DNA from: an uncultured Anaeromusa sp.
GTDB lineage: Bacteria; Bacillota; Negativicutes; Anaeromusales; Anaeromusaceae
Length of the DNA: 64,000 nucleotides
Direction of reading: 5' to 3'
NCBI RefSeq assembly: GCF_963676855.1
Contig: NZ_OY781460.1
Span: forward strand, 2,716,501-2,780,500
Shown here: piece by piece, positions 7,117-15,428 of the stretch
How the letters are laid out: each line of letters starts with the position of its first letter
Position numbering within the stretch: position 1 is the stretch's first letter
Program-made: the position numbers and the translations under genes
The notes under the pieces: model-generated
Databases searched by the model: none
What the model was told of the DNA's origin: nothing
The model's input: only the letters and a program-made list of their open reading frames with translations

Positions 7117-8070
7117 ATGGAAAATTCATTAGTTATTCGCGACAACATTCTAGACAACATAACGAAACAAATACCATCTGAAATTGTTTCTCTTTTGTGG
7201 TTTAAAAACGGCCCCTTGGCAAACCTTATAAACGAGCAGATCGAAGATAGCGCTACTGTTATCAATGGAATTAAAGTTACTTTTCAGTCCCGTGGGCAAG
7301 AAGAACCAAGCTTAATTGATTTTTTGCTCCCCGTAACTTCGAGTGAGATCGACAAAGAAGAATCAAACTCACTATCTTATTATCCTTCGTATGCCTCAAT
7401 GTCTCCCGGTCAAAGGAAGACATATCTGAATTGGCTTTGCAACATAGATAGTCCAATTAACATTAGCTATGTCTTTGTTTTTTATTATGGCTTAGAGAGA
7501 CACCTCTATTTAGGAGATTATCAAAATGCAATTCGTATTATAACCAGGCTTATAAAGAATCATACTAATAAGTCTTTCTGCGGTTACGCAACAAATGCTC
7601 TAATCGGTTCATGTATATTTCGCAAAGATTATCATGCTCTAGATAATATGCTCGAAGACGACCTATTCTATTCACAAATAAACAAGAATTCACCAGCCTT
7701 TCTACTGTATAAATATTATAAAAATGACTCTATAACTATTGACGAAGTCATATCTCTGGCTAAATTTGTTGGATTTACAAATACACGATATTTAAAAGAT
7801 GAATATAATTTGTTTTTCGAGGAACTAGAAAAACAAGTTTGCAAGAAATATCCCGGCAAACTAATTCCAATAAGCGACTTTTCGCTTGCCAATTGCCCTT
7901 CTATATCTGTTGCTTTAGCAGCAAATACGTCATTGGAAAAAATTAGATATAGAGAAATACCGGACATCAGGGGAAACACAATGTTTAAATCTCTCTTAAA
8001 CGCTCTTCTTGCCGAAGCACATGAATCCGTAAAAGCAATAAAAAAACTACAGAGGAAGAAGGGTGTTTAG
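7117..8070 (+). CDS. TerB_N-domain protein
   Basis: The 317-residue protein contains the TerB_N hallmarks PSYASMSPGQR (residues 90-100), YLNWL and YVFVFYYGLER (118-128), followed by helical repeats. TerB-type domains belong to tellurite-resistance/phage-inhibition systems, but the role of TerB_N proteins is poorly known. Only the N-terminal type domain is clear, and no TerB_C, helicase or nuclease partner is adjacent. The gene is markedly more AT-rich than the early operon, as expected of cargo. It follows the ImmA-like gene after 41 nt with a strong GGAGGTG site and is probably co-transcribed with it. Confidence 0.7.
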   Translation: MENSLVIRDNILDNITKQIPSEIVSLLWFKNGPLANLINEQIEDSATVINGIKVTFQSRGQEEPSLIDFLLPVTSSEIDKEESNSLSYYPSYASMSPGQRKTYLNWLCNIDSPINISYVFVFYYGLERHLYLGDYQNAIRIITRLIKNHTNKSFCGYATNALIGSCIFRKDYHALDNMLEDDLFYSQINKNSPAFLLYKYYKNDSITIDEVISLAKFVGFTNTRYLKDEYNLFFEELEKQVCKKYPGKLIPISDFSLANCPSISVALAANTSLEKIRYREIPDIRGNTMFKSLLNALLAEAHESVKAIKKLQRKKGV

Positions 8071-8677
8071 AGTGAAAAAAACATTTATCCCGCTGCTTGC
8101 AATCATTCTTGTTGTAGCCGGATATTTCGGCTATCAACACTACCAGACACAGCAGTACATAGAGAAGGTAATGCCACTTTACCGCTCTATGGAAACTCTC
8201 CAAGGAGACCAAGAAAAGGTCTTTAAAGAAGGTGGCGGCAAGCTATATAAAGACCTAATTGCTGAATGTGACCGCGTGAAAACCGCCTCAAAAGATTTAA
8301 AGCTACGTGTTGCTGAAGTATCTCCGACGACAGCAAGAGCATCTGAGATCAATGTTGCTATGCTCAACTCTCTGGATAAGCTATCAGAGTATAGCGAAGC
8401 ATACGGATCCAAACTGCAAGCAGATCTTTCCGTCATAACCGCAAAAAAAGTTCTCGGCATTTGGAGTCAACAAGCAGACCTACCGTTTATCGGAGGCTAC
8501 ATTGCCAGCAACCACAAAAAGGCGTATGAAGAGTACACTGAGGCTCGCTCTAAAGCGACCGAAAAGACAAGCGTTGCGACTACTGCCAGAGCCGTTTACT
8601 TGTCAGATGCTAAGTTTAAGGTTGACGAACTTCTTAGCATAAAACATCCAGAGCAAGCGGAAGATAATAAAAAATAG
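8063..8677 (+). CDS. Membrane-anchored extracytoplasmic protein, unknown
   Basis: The 204-residue protein starts at GTG 8063 (alternative GTG 8072) and overlaps the TerB_N gene by 8 nt. An N-terminal helix (FIPLLAIILVVAGYFGY) is a signal anchor. The rest is a soluble, mostly helical, Lys/Ala/Glu-rich domain. No cysteine lipobox or catalytic motif is visible. It pairs with the next gene, another membrane-anchored helical protein, which suggests a joint role at the cell surface such as superinfection exclusion. That role is only a guess. Confidence 0.6.
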   Translation: MFRVKKTFIPLLAIILVVAGYFGYQHYQTQQYIEKVMPLYRSMETLQGDQEKVFKEGGGKLYKDLIAECDRVKTASKDLKLRVAEVSPTTARASEINVAMLNSLDKLSEYSEAYGSKLQADLSVITAKKVLGIWSQQADLPFIGGYIASNHKKAYEEYTEARSKATEKTSVATTARAVYLSDAKFKVDELLSIKHPEQAEDNKK

Positions 8678-8703
8678 CCTTCTGGCCAAGTTAGGAGATT
8701 GAA

Positions 8704-9381
8704 ATGGAAAAGAAATTTTATCAAACTATATGGTTCGCTTGGGTAATGGTGATCTTCTTTTTCCCCGTTGGCTTGTTTTTGCTTTGGAAGTATAAGCATC
8801 ATTCCACAAAAGTTAGGTTAGTCGTTACTGGGGTTTTTCTCGTTCTCGTTTTATTCAACGGTATCTTTGGAGACAAAAAGAACACTGCTCCTGCCAAGCA
8901 ACAGCCTGTACAAGCGGCGCAAGTTGCCGACAAAGCCACCCAACAAGCAGACTTTAAGAAATGGAAAGCTTCTATAGACGCCCAGCTAAAAGACGCCGAC
9001 GCGATATGGGAGAAATGGACAGAAGCTACTGACGATTTTGGCAAAGGGAAAATAAACAAGTTCCAGGCTTACGAACGATTCAAGGCAATAAGCGCAACAA
9101 TCGACAAACAAGATTCGAAGATTACTAGCACAAAACCACCAGCCACTCTCAGCAAAGAGGACCAGAAAATATTAAACAGCGCCGTGGATAACCTCTCTTC
9201 CACTATGTCTTACCGAAAAATGGCTACTGATAGGCTGCTAGACATGATTGATAACGGAGATTACAAGCCTAGCAAGGCTGAGTCTGTAACTCAGACAATT
9301 AAAGAAGGAAACGGGTACATGGTAAAAGCTGCTTCTGAAATAGCCGCCGTGCAAGTCGGCCTTGGTATAAACAATAACTAA
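8704..9381 (+). CDS. Two-TM membrane protein with helical outer domain, unknown
   Basis: The 225-residue protein has two N-terminal membrane helices (WFAWVMVIFFFPVGLFLLW and LVVTGVFLVLVLFNGIFG). A helical Ala/Lys/Asp-rich soluble domain follows. The family is not recognised. It starts at ATG 8704 after TAGGAG, 26 nt behind the preceding membrane protein gene. Both resemble lysogenic-conversion cargo. No enzyme motif is seen. Confidence 0.6.
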   Translation: MEKKFYQTIWFAWVMVIFFFPVGLFLLWKYKHHSTKVRLVVTGVFLVLVLFNGIFGDKKNTAPAKQQPVQAAQVADKATQQADFKKWKASIDAQLKDADAIWEKWTEATDDFGKGKINKFQAYERFKAISATIDKQDSKITSTKPPATLSKEDQKILNSAVDNLSSTMSYRKMATDRLLDMIDNGDYKPSKAESVTQTIKEGNGYMVKAASEIAAVQVGLGINNN

Positions 9382-9398
9382 ACTTGGAGATGACCCCC

Positions 9399-9572
9399 AT
9401 GGACCAATCCTCAGAAATCACCAAAGAGCTAGTCTTAGCTCTGATCCACGAGAAGGCGCTGCGGCTAGTACCAAGCAACACCTCCCGCCCGGAGGAAATC
9501 AACCGCTTCGCATTGGAGCAAGTAAGGGAGGCGTATAAGGAAATCTATGCCACAGTGAAAGAAAACCACTAA
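9399..9572 (+). CDS. Small hypothetical protein (57 aa)
   Basis: The peptide starts at ATG 9399 after TTGGAG; an ATG at 9390 or a TTG at 9384 would extend it slightly. It is a charged helical protein beginning MDQSSEITKELVLALIHEKA. The family is not recognised. It sits in a tight row of small rightward genes (17 nt after the previous stop). Confidence 0.5.
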   Translation: MDQSSEITKELVLALIHEKALRLVPSNTSRPEEINRFALEQVREAYKEIYATVKENH

Positions 9573-9586
9573 AGGAGATGTTTGCA

Positions 9587-9814
9587 GTGAAGAAAAAGCT
9601 TCTACTTCTAATGTCAATCTTTATGCTGGTTGGCATGATGGCCAGCTCCGTAGCTCTTGGGTCCGACTACATAGGCAATAGCAACAGTTATAAGTTCCAC
9701 TATGCCAGCTGCCGTTGGGTCCAGAAAATGAGCGACAACCACAAGGTTTATTTTGAGAGCCGGGATGAGGCGATCGACGCTGGATATGTGCCGTGCAAGG
9801 TTTGTAGGCCGTAG
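9587..9814 (+). CDS. Secreted Ada-like metal-binding-fold protein
   Basis: The 75-residue protein starts at GTG 9587 (AAAGGAG 10 nt upstream; an ATG at 9578 sits too close to that site). It has a signal peptide (LLLLMSIFMLVGMMASSVALG). The small domain ends in NSYKFHYASCRWV and YVPCKVCRP, with HYASC and PCKVC holding three Cys and a His. This is the Ada-type metal-binding fold common in secreted or nuclease-linked small proteins. Alone and exported, its role is unknown; surface or envelope function is likely. Confidence 0.6.
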   Translation: MKKKLLLLMSIFMLVGMMASSVALGSDYIGNSNSYKFHYASCRWVQKMSDNHKVYFESRDEAIDAGYVPCKVCRP

Positions 9815-9846
9815 AAAGGAACCATCAATTATAAAGGAGTGATTTT

Positions 9847-10914
9847 ATGTTAGACGTATCTCTGATGACACTCGATAAAATAATTGTCCACGGTGTTCCT
9901 AATGCAAGACTAGAGGACGCACCATCTTTTAGTGATGAACCTTTAACCCTTGAACAGAATGCTCTTAATGCATTATCATCAAGAATCGTCGACGTAGTTG
10001 GTCAAGGCTCTCATTGCGTTGAAATGCAGCTAACGGACCATACAGAAGCCTCTGTAGCCAAACAAGTGTCTTCTATTATGAATGATTTTCATACAGACAA
10101 CGATTCTGTTTTAATTCAAAAATCCATGTCAGTGGCGCAGAAGCTTTATACTACACAATCTAATCCAAACATCCCCTCTGGTTTACTATTATGCTTAACG
10201 GGAAGGGCTGGAGCAACGCAAGAAAAGTTTGTTGCACTAATTAAAGCAGAAAAGCAGAGCGGTTTTCAAGTTTCATCATTAAATAACGTACGCTTTATAT
10301 CTGATCTTTTTCTTACTGAAGCTCAACGGCTTTATAAAATTGGTTTTTTTGTCAGCCACGCAACCTCAGAATTAACAACAACAGCAGATCTACAAGTTCA
10401 TGTTTTTGATAAAAACGCTACAAGTACGGGAACTATAGGTCTAGCTGCTTATTTTTCTTGCCAGTTTCTTGGATGTGCTCCACTTGAAAATTCGGCGCGA
10501 CAAACGGAAAAATTTTATTTGTCCACAAAAGACTTTATCACACAAAACAATTCTTTAGTCGATGAGGAAAAATTTGATCTAATTAATGCCCTGCACGTTT
10601 ACTTAAAGAATGATCAATCAACGATAATTAACACTCAATCTTTCGCTACAAGTTATTTCCAAAATCCCGAAATACGCCAACAATATATTTCTAGACTTGC
10701 CTCTGAAGACTTTCCATCGACAGCAATAACGAAAGATACGTCAAAAATTAGTAGAAAGTTAAATATAAGAAAAATGCGTTTCAACAGTGGGGTGAAAATT
10801 ACTTTTCCTTCTGATTCCCCTCAATCGAATAATGACTTGCTTCGCATAGAAGGCTATAATAAAGACACTGACTACACCACTGCTTGCATTAAAGGGCGAA
10901 TTGAAAGCCAATAA
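9847..10914 (+). CDS. Nucleoid-associated protein, NA37/NdpA-like
   Basis: The 355-residue protein resembles the 37-kDa nucleoid-associated family (NdpA/YejK). It starts MLDVSLMTLDKIIVHGV, has the SGLLLCLTGRAG segment near residue 112, and shows the family's long alpha/beta layout with a late KITFPSD strand. The family binds DNA or nucleoid; its exact function is unclear. The gene is AT-rich, preceded by AAAGGAG, and followed after 22 nt by a RelA/SpoT-type synthetase gene, so the two are probably one unit. The family call is by eye and moderate. Confidence 0.62.
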   Translation: MLDVSLMTLDKIIVHGVPNARLEDAPSFSDEPLTLEQNALNALSSRIVDVVGQGSHCVEMQLTDHTEASVAKQVSSIMNDFHTDNDSVLIQKSMSVAQKLYTTQSNPNIPSGLLLCLTGRAGATQEKFVALIKAEKQSGFQVSSLNNVRFISDLFLTEAQRLYKIGFFVSHATSELTTTADLQVHVFDKNATSTGTIGLAAYFSCQFLGCAPLENSARQTEKFYLSTKDFITQNNSLVDEEKFDLINALHVYLKNDQSTIINTQSFATSYFQNPEIRQQYISRLASEDFPSTAITKDTSKISRKLNIRKMRFNSGVKITFPSDSPQSNNDLLRIEGYNKDTDYTTACIKGRIESQ

Positions 10915-10936
10915 GCTTTAGATTGGGGGCTTCTTT

Positions 10937-11917
10937 ATGAACGAAAGCGAAATTAGAGAGCGATACGAAAAAGAAAAACCCATCTATTTAGCTTGGGGGC
11001 GTTTTGTACAAGACTATATTATGCAAAAATTGCATAATGAAAACCTTGGCGAAATATTAAAAATTCCTCCATTAAAGCCTCGAATAAAAGACACGGACTC
11101 TTTAATCACCAAGACATTGTATAGAAAAAAATATGACAATCCGTATGATGATGTAACTGATAAAGTTGGAATTCGCTTTGTTGTCTTGCTTGTAGAAGAC
11201 ATTGAGCATATTACAAAAATAATCGACTCTGCTCCTAGTGAACTTTGGAAGTCGTCAAAGGATAAAGACTTTGAAATTGAATGGCAAGAACACCCTGAAC
11301 TCTTCACGTATGAGTCGGTTCATTATGTTGTATATAATTCACAAGAACGGACATGCAATGATACATCGCTTGTCATTCCCGCAAACATACCTTGCGAGAT
11401 TCAAATTCGAACCTTGCTTCAACACGCTTATGCAGAAATGTCTCATGACAATATATATAAACCGACAGTTGAAGCAAAGCCAGAAGTAAAAAGAATAATG
11501 GCTCGTAGCATGGCTTTGATTGAATCAGCAGATCACTTTTTTAGCCAAGCAATCTCAGAACTTAATGAACAAAGCAAGCAACATATAAGCTGGCTTTCAG
11601 TTTGCGAAAAGTATTATAAATTACCGATAAAAAATCCAGACGCCAGCATGTATCTGTTAGATCAAATCATTCCTCTACTCGGACAAGACACACCTGAAGC
11701 CGTATCAGAATACTTATCAAAAAACTCCGCCTTAGTTGAACTCGTAGTGAAGCAAAAATACAACTCTTCATGGCTCTATCAACAACCCGCTCTCGTATTA
11801 ATAATATATCTTGCAAAAAACAGAAGCCATCTCTTGCAATCAAGCTGGCCTTTCACTGAAGATCTGCTTTCGCCCTTACTGACGCTACTTGGCATATCAA
11901 AGCTCTATTCATCATAA
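10937..11917 (+). CDS. RelA/SpoT-type alarmone (p)ppGpp synthetase, no hydrolase domain
   Basis: The 326-residue protein carries the synthetase core. Visible motifs are PRIKDTDSLITK (R49, K51, S55, K59), VTDKVGIRF (D75, R80), YESVHY (Y125, H129) and CEIQIRTLLQHAYAEMSHDNIYK with E154, Q156, R158 and H163. These are the ATP/GTP-binding and catalytic positions of RelA_SpoT enzymes. No HD hydrolase domain, TGS or ACT domain is present. The last 140 residues are a helical C-terminal domain of unknown kind. Without a hydrolase the product could arrest growth unless the enzyme is kept inactive, perhaps by the adjacent NA37 protein or the C-terminal domain. That control is inference. Confidence 0.8.
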   Translation: MNESEIRERYEKEKPIYLAWGRFVQDYIMQKLHNENLGEILKIPPLKPRIKDTDSLITKTLYRKKYDNPYDDVTDKVGIRFVVLLVEDIEHITKIIDSAPSELWKSSKDKDFEIEWQEHPELFTYESVHYVVYNSQERTCNDTSLVIPANIPCEIQIRTLLQHAYAEMSHDNIYKPTVEAKPEVKRIMARSMALIESADHFFSQAISELNEQSKQHISWLSVCEKYYKLPIKNPDASMYLLDQIIPLLGQDTPEAVSEYLSKNSALVELVVKQKYNSSWLYQQPALVLIIYLAKNRSHLLQSSWPFTEDLLSPLLTLLGISKLYSS

Positions 11918-11929
11918 ATACAATATCGC

Positions 11930-11954
11930 GGCCTTCACTGGCCGCCTCTCTTTT
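11930..11954 (+). terminator. Terminator after the alarmone synthetase gene
   Basis: GCGGCC-TTCACT-GGCCGC is followed by CTCTCTTTT. It isolates the cargo operon from the recombinase gene. Confidence 0.65.
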
Positions 11955-11966
11955 ACTCATTTTTAT

Positions 11967-11980
11967 CGAACATACGTTTC
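11967..11980. promoter_or_regulatory. LexA-box-like site before the serine recombinase
   Basis: CGAACATACGTTTC matches the Firmicute SOS-box pattern (GAAC-N4-GTTC with one mismatch). It lies 24 nt before the recombinase start and shares 12 identical bases with the site before the ImmA-like gene. It may allow excision to be induced by DNA damage. Confidence 0.62.
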
Positions 11981-12004
11981 AAAACGTCACAAAGGAGTGC
12001 TTTT

Positions 12005-14029
12005 ATGACAAGCCAATTCTATCCTTCCGTTATGAGTACGAGTAAGGTCCTAGCCTACCTGCGCACCTCCACCGACGACCAGGAGGCCCGAGGCACGATT
12101 GAGGCCCAAGTTGAATTTGCTACCAAATACTGCGACCTTCACGGAATCGAAATAGTCGATTGGTACAAAGATGACGGCGTCACCGGCACTCTTCCGCTTG
12201 AGGACCGCCCCGAAGGTCTTCGCCTTCTCCAAGACGCAAAGGCAGGTAAGGCCGATACTGTGATTATCTATAAGTTAGACCGCCTAGGACGATTTGCGAG
12301 AATCATCTTAAATGGCGTTCACCAACTCGAAGAAGTCGGGGTAAAGGTTCGTTCTATGACCGAGCCCTTCGACACTGGCGACCCGTCTGGACGTTTTCTA
12401 TTGACCATTTTGGCCGGAGTCGCCGACTTAGAACGCGACAACATCCTCTCCCGCATGGCGATCGGCGCTGAACGAGCTGCAAAGGCCGGTAAGTGGCTTG
12501 GCGGCATTGTCCCCTTCGGCTACTATGTCAACGACGGCGGTTTCCTGGAGGTCAATGAAAACAAAATGACTGGCTGCGAAATGTCAGAAGCCGACGTGAT
12601 CCGGCTGATCTTCCAGCTCACCGCCGAAGAAGGTATGTCCACCATACAGATCGCCGACCGCTTTAATGCCATGCAGCTACCCACCCGCTACGTCATCGAC
12701 AACCGCAAAATCATGCGCGGAAAAAGAAAGGTCAGCACCTCTGGGTACTGGCATCCAAGCCGCATTCTCTCCATTCTTCGCTCCACCACATACAAAGGTA
12801 TCCACCACTACGGCAAGCGCTCTAAGAAAGAAGTTATCTCCCGCGAGGTACCGGCCATCGTCTCGGAAGACATCTGGGAACGCTCCCAGGAAGTCATCGA
12901 AGACAACCGCATCGACTCCCTCCGAAACTCTAAGCAGCGGTATTTACTGCGGAGCTTAATTAAGTGCGGTTCCTGCGGTCTGACCTACTGCGGTGTGCCA
13001 GATGTTCGCCACAATAAGCGCTATTATGCTTGCTCGGGAAAGACTAAATACCGTGGACCTATTGGAAAATGCCGCTCAAAAAACGTCAGTGCGGAATGGC
13101 TGGAAGAGCTAGTCTGGAATGAGTGCGTTAATTTTATCCTCTCCCCTGGCGAAGCCGTGAAGAAAATAAGCGAAGACCAGACCATCATAAACATAGATTA
13201 CTCCCACGAGCTGCACCTTGTTGAAGAAAAGCTCTCTCAAAAGCAAGACGAGCGCATGATGATCCTTGACGCATACCGCCGGAATATCATTTCTGAGCCG
13301 GATATGATTGTGCAGGTTTCCAGAATTAATACCGAACAGACCTTGCTCGAGCAGCACCAGGAAGAACTAAAAAAAGCCATCGCTACTAACGACCGCTTGG
13401 ATACTCAACAGAGTGAAGCTATTAAACTTTTGACTGATTTGCAGCCTAAACTAAAAACCGGCGATCCCTTGTCTTTTGAGGAGAAACGGGCTATTTTAAA
13501 ATTGCTTATCAATGAAATTCGGATCCACACAATTGAAGATCCGGATTGCGACGAGCTGCGCCGTAAAGTGAAGGTCACAATTGATTTCTCAATAAGTCGC
13601 TGTTCGTCAAAGTTGTTAACTACACGGACAGGGATTTCTGGCAGCGATCAGCAAAAAAGAGGCCGGAAACGTGTAACTCCCCTGGGCTCTGGCGATGGAA
13701 ACATACCCCTCTTCCAAGGGCTGACGCAATACCTCCAGAACCTGACGCGAAAACTCAGGCAGTTCATCCAAAAACAATACGCCGCGATGGCTCAGGGTAA
13801 TTTCTCCTGGACGAGGCACAGAACCGCCACCTACCAGGCCAGCCATAGAGATCGTATGATGGGGTTGCCTGAAGGGGCGTTGTTGAACAAGACTGGCTTC
13901 CCGCCGCAACAAGCCTGCAATACTATAAATGCGAGTTACTTCCAGCGCTTCCTCCGGTGTAAGAGTCGGCAAAATGGAAGGAAGTCGTCGCGCCAACATC
14001 GTTTTTCCAGTTCCTGGAGGTCCGCTTAG
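12005..14029 (+). CDS. Large serine recombinase (integrase) reading through the attachment site
   Basis: The frame is 674 codons, of which about 539 are element-encoded. The resolvase catalytic domain comes first (YLRTSTDD, nucleophile Ser22; [26 protein letters not shown]). A recombinase domain, a Cys-rich zinc ribbon ([10 protein letters not shown], then YYACSG) and a coiled coil follow, the normal large serine recombinase order. No in-frame stop precedes the junction at about 13622, so translation continues about 135 codons into antisense comM. That tail is low-complexity and basic and is not expected in the family. In the excised circle the C-terminus would differ. The start follows AAAGGAG and a LexA-like box. 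Confidence 0.92.
   Translation: MTSQFYPSVMSTSKVLAYLRTSTDDQEARGTIEAQVEFATKYCDLHGIEIVDWYKDDGVTGTLPLEDRPEGLRLLQDAKAGKADTVIIYKLDRLGRFARIILNGVHQLEEVGVKVRSMTEPFDTGDPSGRFLLTILAGVADLERDNILSRMAIGAERAAKAGKWLGGIVPFGYYVNDGGFLEVNENKMTGCEMSEADVIRLIFQLTAEEGMSTIQIADRFNAMQLPTRYVIDNRKIMRGKRKVSTSGYWHPSRILSILRSTTYKGIHHYGKRSKKEVISREVPAIVSEDIWERSQEVIEDNRIDSLRNSKQRYLLRSLIKCGSCGLTYCGVPDVRHNKRYYACSGKTKYRGPIGKCRSKNVSAEWLEELVWNECVNFILSPGEAVKKISEDQTIINIDYSHELHLVEEKLSQKQDERMMILDAYRRNIISEPDMIVQVSRINTEQTLLEQHQEELKKAIATNDRLDTQQSEAIKLLTDLQPKLKTGDPLSFEEKRAILKLLINEIRIHTIEDPDCDELRRKVKVTIDFSISRCSSKLLTTRTGISGSDQQKRGRKRVTPLGSGDGNIPLFQGLTQYLQNLTRKLRQFIQKQYAAMAQGNFSWTRHRTATYQASHRDRMMGLPEGALLNKTGFPPQQACNTINASYFQRFLRCKSRQNGRKSSRQHRFSSSWRSA
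13612..13640. other. Attachment-site junction (element/comM)
   Basis: ComM homology on the minus strand runs through the NPCPC codons (13622-13636) and is lost at the next codon, AGT, where Gly is expected; a stop follows. The recombination point therefore lies within or just beside TACACGGACAGGG. The opposite junction is outside the window, so the exact core bases cannot be fixed. Confidence 0.75.
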
Positions 14030-14698
14030 AAGCACATTATGTTTTCCAGCCGCTGCAATTTCTAAGGCTCGTTTCGCGCCTTGCTGTCCTTGTACTTCGG
14101 CAAAATCCCCTCCCGCCAGCACAGGCAACATGGCTTGAGACAACATTTTTCCATCTGCCGGCAGCAAAAGCTTTTTCTTTTGTAAGTGCTCCATCAAGGC
14201 CTGCAGGGAAACTACGCCAAACGCCTGTACCCCCGTCACCAACGCCGCCTCTTGCAAATTTTCCTGCGGCACATATACAGTTTGAATTCCCGCTTTGCGG
14301 CAAGCGTCTACCATTGCCAAAACACCAGGCACAGGTCTCACCAGGCCTTCAAGAGACAGCTCGCCCATCGAAACAATACCGCGGATATCTTCCGGCCGCA
14401 ATTGCCCAGTTCCCGCTAAAAGCCCCAAAGCCAGCGGCAAATCTAAAGCAGCGCCTTCCTTACGCATGTCCGCAGGCGCCAAGTTAGCTGTAATGCGCCG
14501 CGCCGGAAACTCAAAACCGGCGTTCCGCACTGCCGCTCTAACTCTCTCTCTGGCCTCCCGTACCGCAGTGTCCGCCAAGCCGACAATTTCAAACGCTGGC
14601 AGTCCATTAGACAAATCCACCTCGACGGTAATGGGTACGCCCTCAATACCGCAGGTGGCGCAACCAAAAGTTTGCGCGTACAAAACACATCCCCCCAT
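13616..14698 (-). pseudogene. comM: comM/YifB Mg-chelatase-like ATPase, 3' part cut off by the element
   Basis: The remaining 360 residues (normal family length about 500) contain the N-terminal Lon-like domain and Walker [10 protein letters not shown] (about residues 230-238). [12 protein letters not shown] (Walker B) follows, and the frame ends at ARNPCPC plus one foreign residue. The missing part is the sensor region and C-terminus. ComM is a helicase that aids branch migration in natural transformation. The gene follows yraN on the same strand, its usual Firmicute neighbour. A TTG at 14683 with GGGGGA upstream is an alternative start. Precise excision would restore the gene. Confidence 0.92.
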
Positions 14699-14752
14699 GC
14701 GAGAAACCGGCTCTCCGTCGGTTGACGTAGAGCCGGCCTTACTGTATTCCCC

Positions 14753-15112
14753 CTACATGCCAAAAGCATTGGGTATATGATGAATCAGCGGATCTTCTTC
14801 TTGCTGTAGCACTTCAATTACATCCATACGACAAGCGGCTTCGGTCAAACCTTTTTGCAGCAGCCACAACTGCGCCGTGCGCAGCAATTTCCGCTGTTTC
14901 CCCCAAGTGACAGCCTCCGCCGGACTGCCATAACCAGCATGATGCCTAGCTTTTACTTCCACAAAGACAATGACATTTCCTTGTTTGGCGATAATATCAA
15001 TTTCTCCCATCGGACAACGAAAACGCCGCTCTAGAACGGCATATCCTTGTTTGAGGAGCCAGCGCGCTGCATATTCTTCGCCTGATAAACCAAAGGCCAA
15101 ATGCCGAGCCAT
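14753..15112 (-). CDS. yraN: YraN/UPF0102 nuclease-fold protein
   Basis: The 119-residue protein has the PD-(D/E)xK-like UPF0102 core: GEEYAARWLLKQGY, then GEIDIIAKQ...VFVEVKAR. The start at ATG 15112 follows GGAGGG, and the longer frame to 15133 is rejected. The family is widely conserved next to comM, rnhB and dprA, and has been linked to DNA processing, but its substrate is not established. Its start overlaps the region just after the FlhB-like stop. Confidence 0.88.
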   Translation of the reverse strand: MARHLAFGLSGEEYAARWLLKQGYAVLERRFRCPMGEIDIIAKQGNVIVFVEVKARHHAGYGSPAEAVTWGKQRKLLRTAQLWLLQKGLTEAACRMDVIEVLQQEEDPLIHHIPNAFGM

Positions 15113-15113
15113 C

Positions 15114-15428
15114 TCACGCCCTCCGCCGACCAAGGCGCTGGTCTACGCGGTAAACGTAAGCTAATACTTCAGCCACAGCCTGATATAATTCCGCAGGAAT
15201 TTCCCGGTCCAGATGCACTGCCATCAACATCGCCGTGAGTGTTTTATTTTGATAAACCGGTACGCCATGACGGCGGGCCGTATCCAAAATTTGCTCGGCC
15301 AAATAGCCGGCTCCTTTAGCAACCACTTTCGGCGCTGTTGTAACGCCGGCTTCATAGCGCATGGCAATAGCTTGACGTTTTTGAATCGCCTCTTTTTTTA
15401 GCTCGTCGTCGCTTTTATTGCCGTTCAT
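15114..15428 (-). CDS. FlhB C-terminal-domain homologue (FhlB/YlqH-like)
   Basis: The 104-residue protein corresponds to the cytoplasmic C-terminal domain of FlhB/EscU: RQAIAMRYEAGVTTAPKVVAKG, then LDREIPAELYQAVAEVLAYVYRV. The NPTH autocleavage site of full FlhB is absent (VTTAPK aligns near it). Stand-alone FlhB-C proteins occur in the rnhB region of many Firmicutes and can partly replace FlhB-C in flagellar export. It overlaps rnhB by 4 nt. Confidence 0.85.
   Translation of the reverse strand: MNGNKSDDELKKEAIQKRQAIAMRYEAGVTTAPKVVAKGAGYLAEQILDTARRHGVPVYQNKTLTAMLMAVHLDREIPAELYQAVAEVLAYVYRVDQRLGRRRA

Larger units (their letters stand above)
1..13624. mobile_element. Integrated temperate element (prophage/ICE-like), right part, inserted in comM
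   Basis: The segment carries phage-type recombination genes, a repressor with divergent promoters, an ImmA-like protease, accessory cargo and a large serine recombinase. It ends exactly where the comM reading frame loses homology, after its conserved NPCPC motif. The left end and the 3' part of comM lie outside the window. No capsid, tail or conjugation genes are visible, so prophage and ICE cannot be told apart. The RecT/SbcC-like/DnaD-like early operon favours a prophage. Confidence 0.88.

Noticed and set aside
1..13624. CRISPR array, toxin-antitoxin pair or restriction system in the island
   Set aside because: No direct-repeat array, methylase or restriction motifs, or typical toxin-antitoxin gene pair was seen. 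The RelA/SpoT protein is the only toxin-like candidate.
13630..14029. The last 135 codons of the recombinase frame as a new functional domain
   Set aside because: They are antisense to conserved comM and have shadow-like composition, so they are treated as read-through, not an evolved domain.
14706..14737. Hairpin CCGGCTCT/AGAGCCGG between yraN and comM
   Set aside because: The 8-bp stem has no T-tract on either strand, so a terminator call is not supported.
14295..14780. 161-codon plus-strand frame opposite comM and yraN
   Set aside because: It is antisense to conserved comM sequence with Ser/Arg-rich composition; no start signal.
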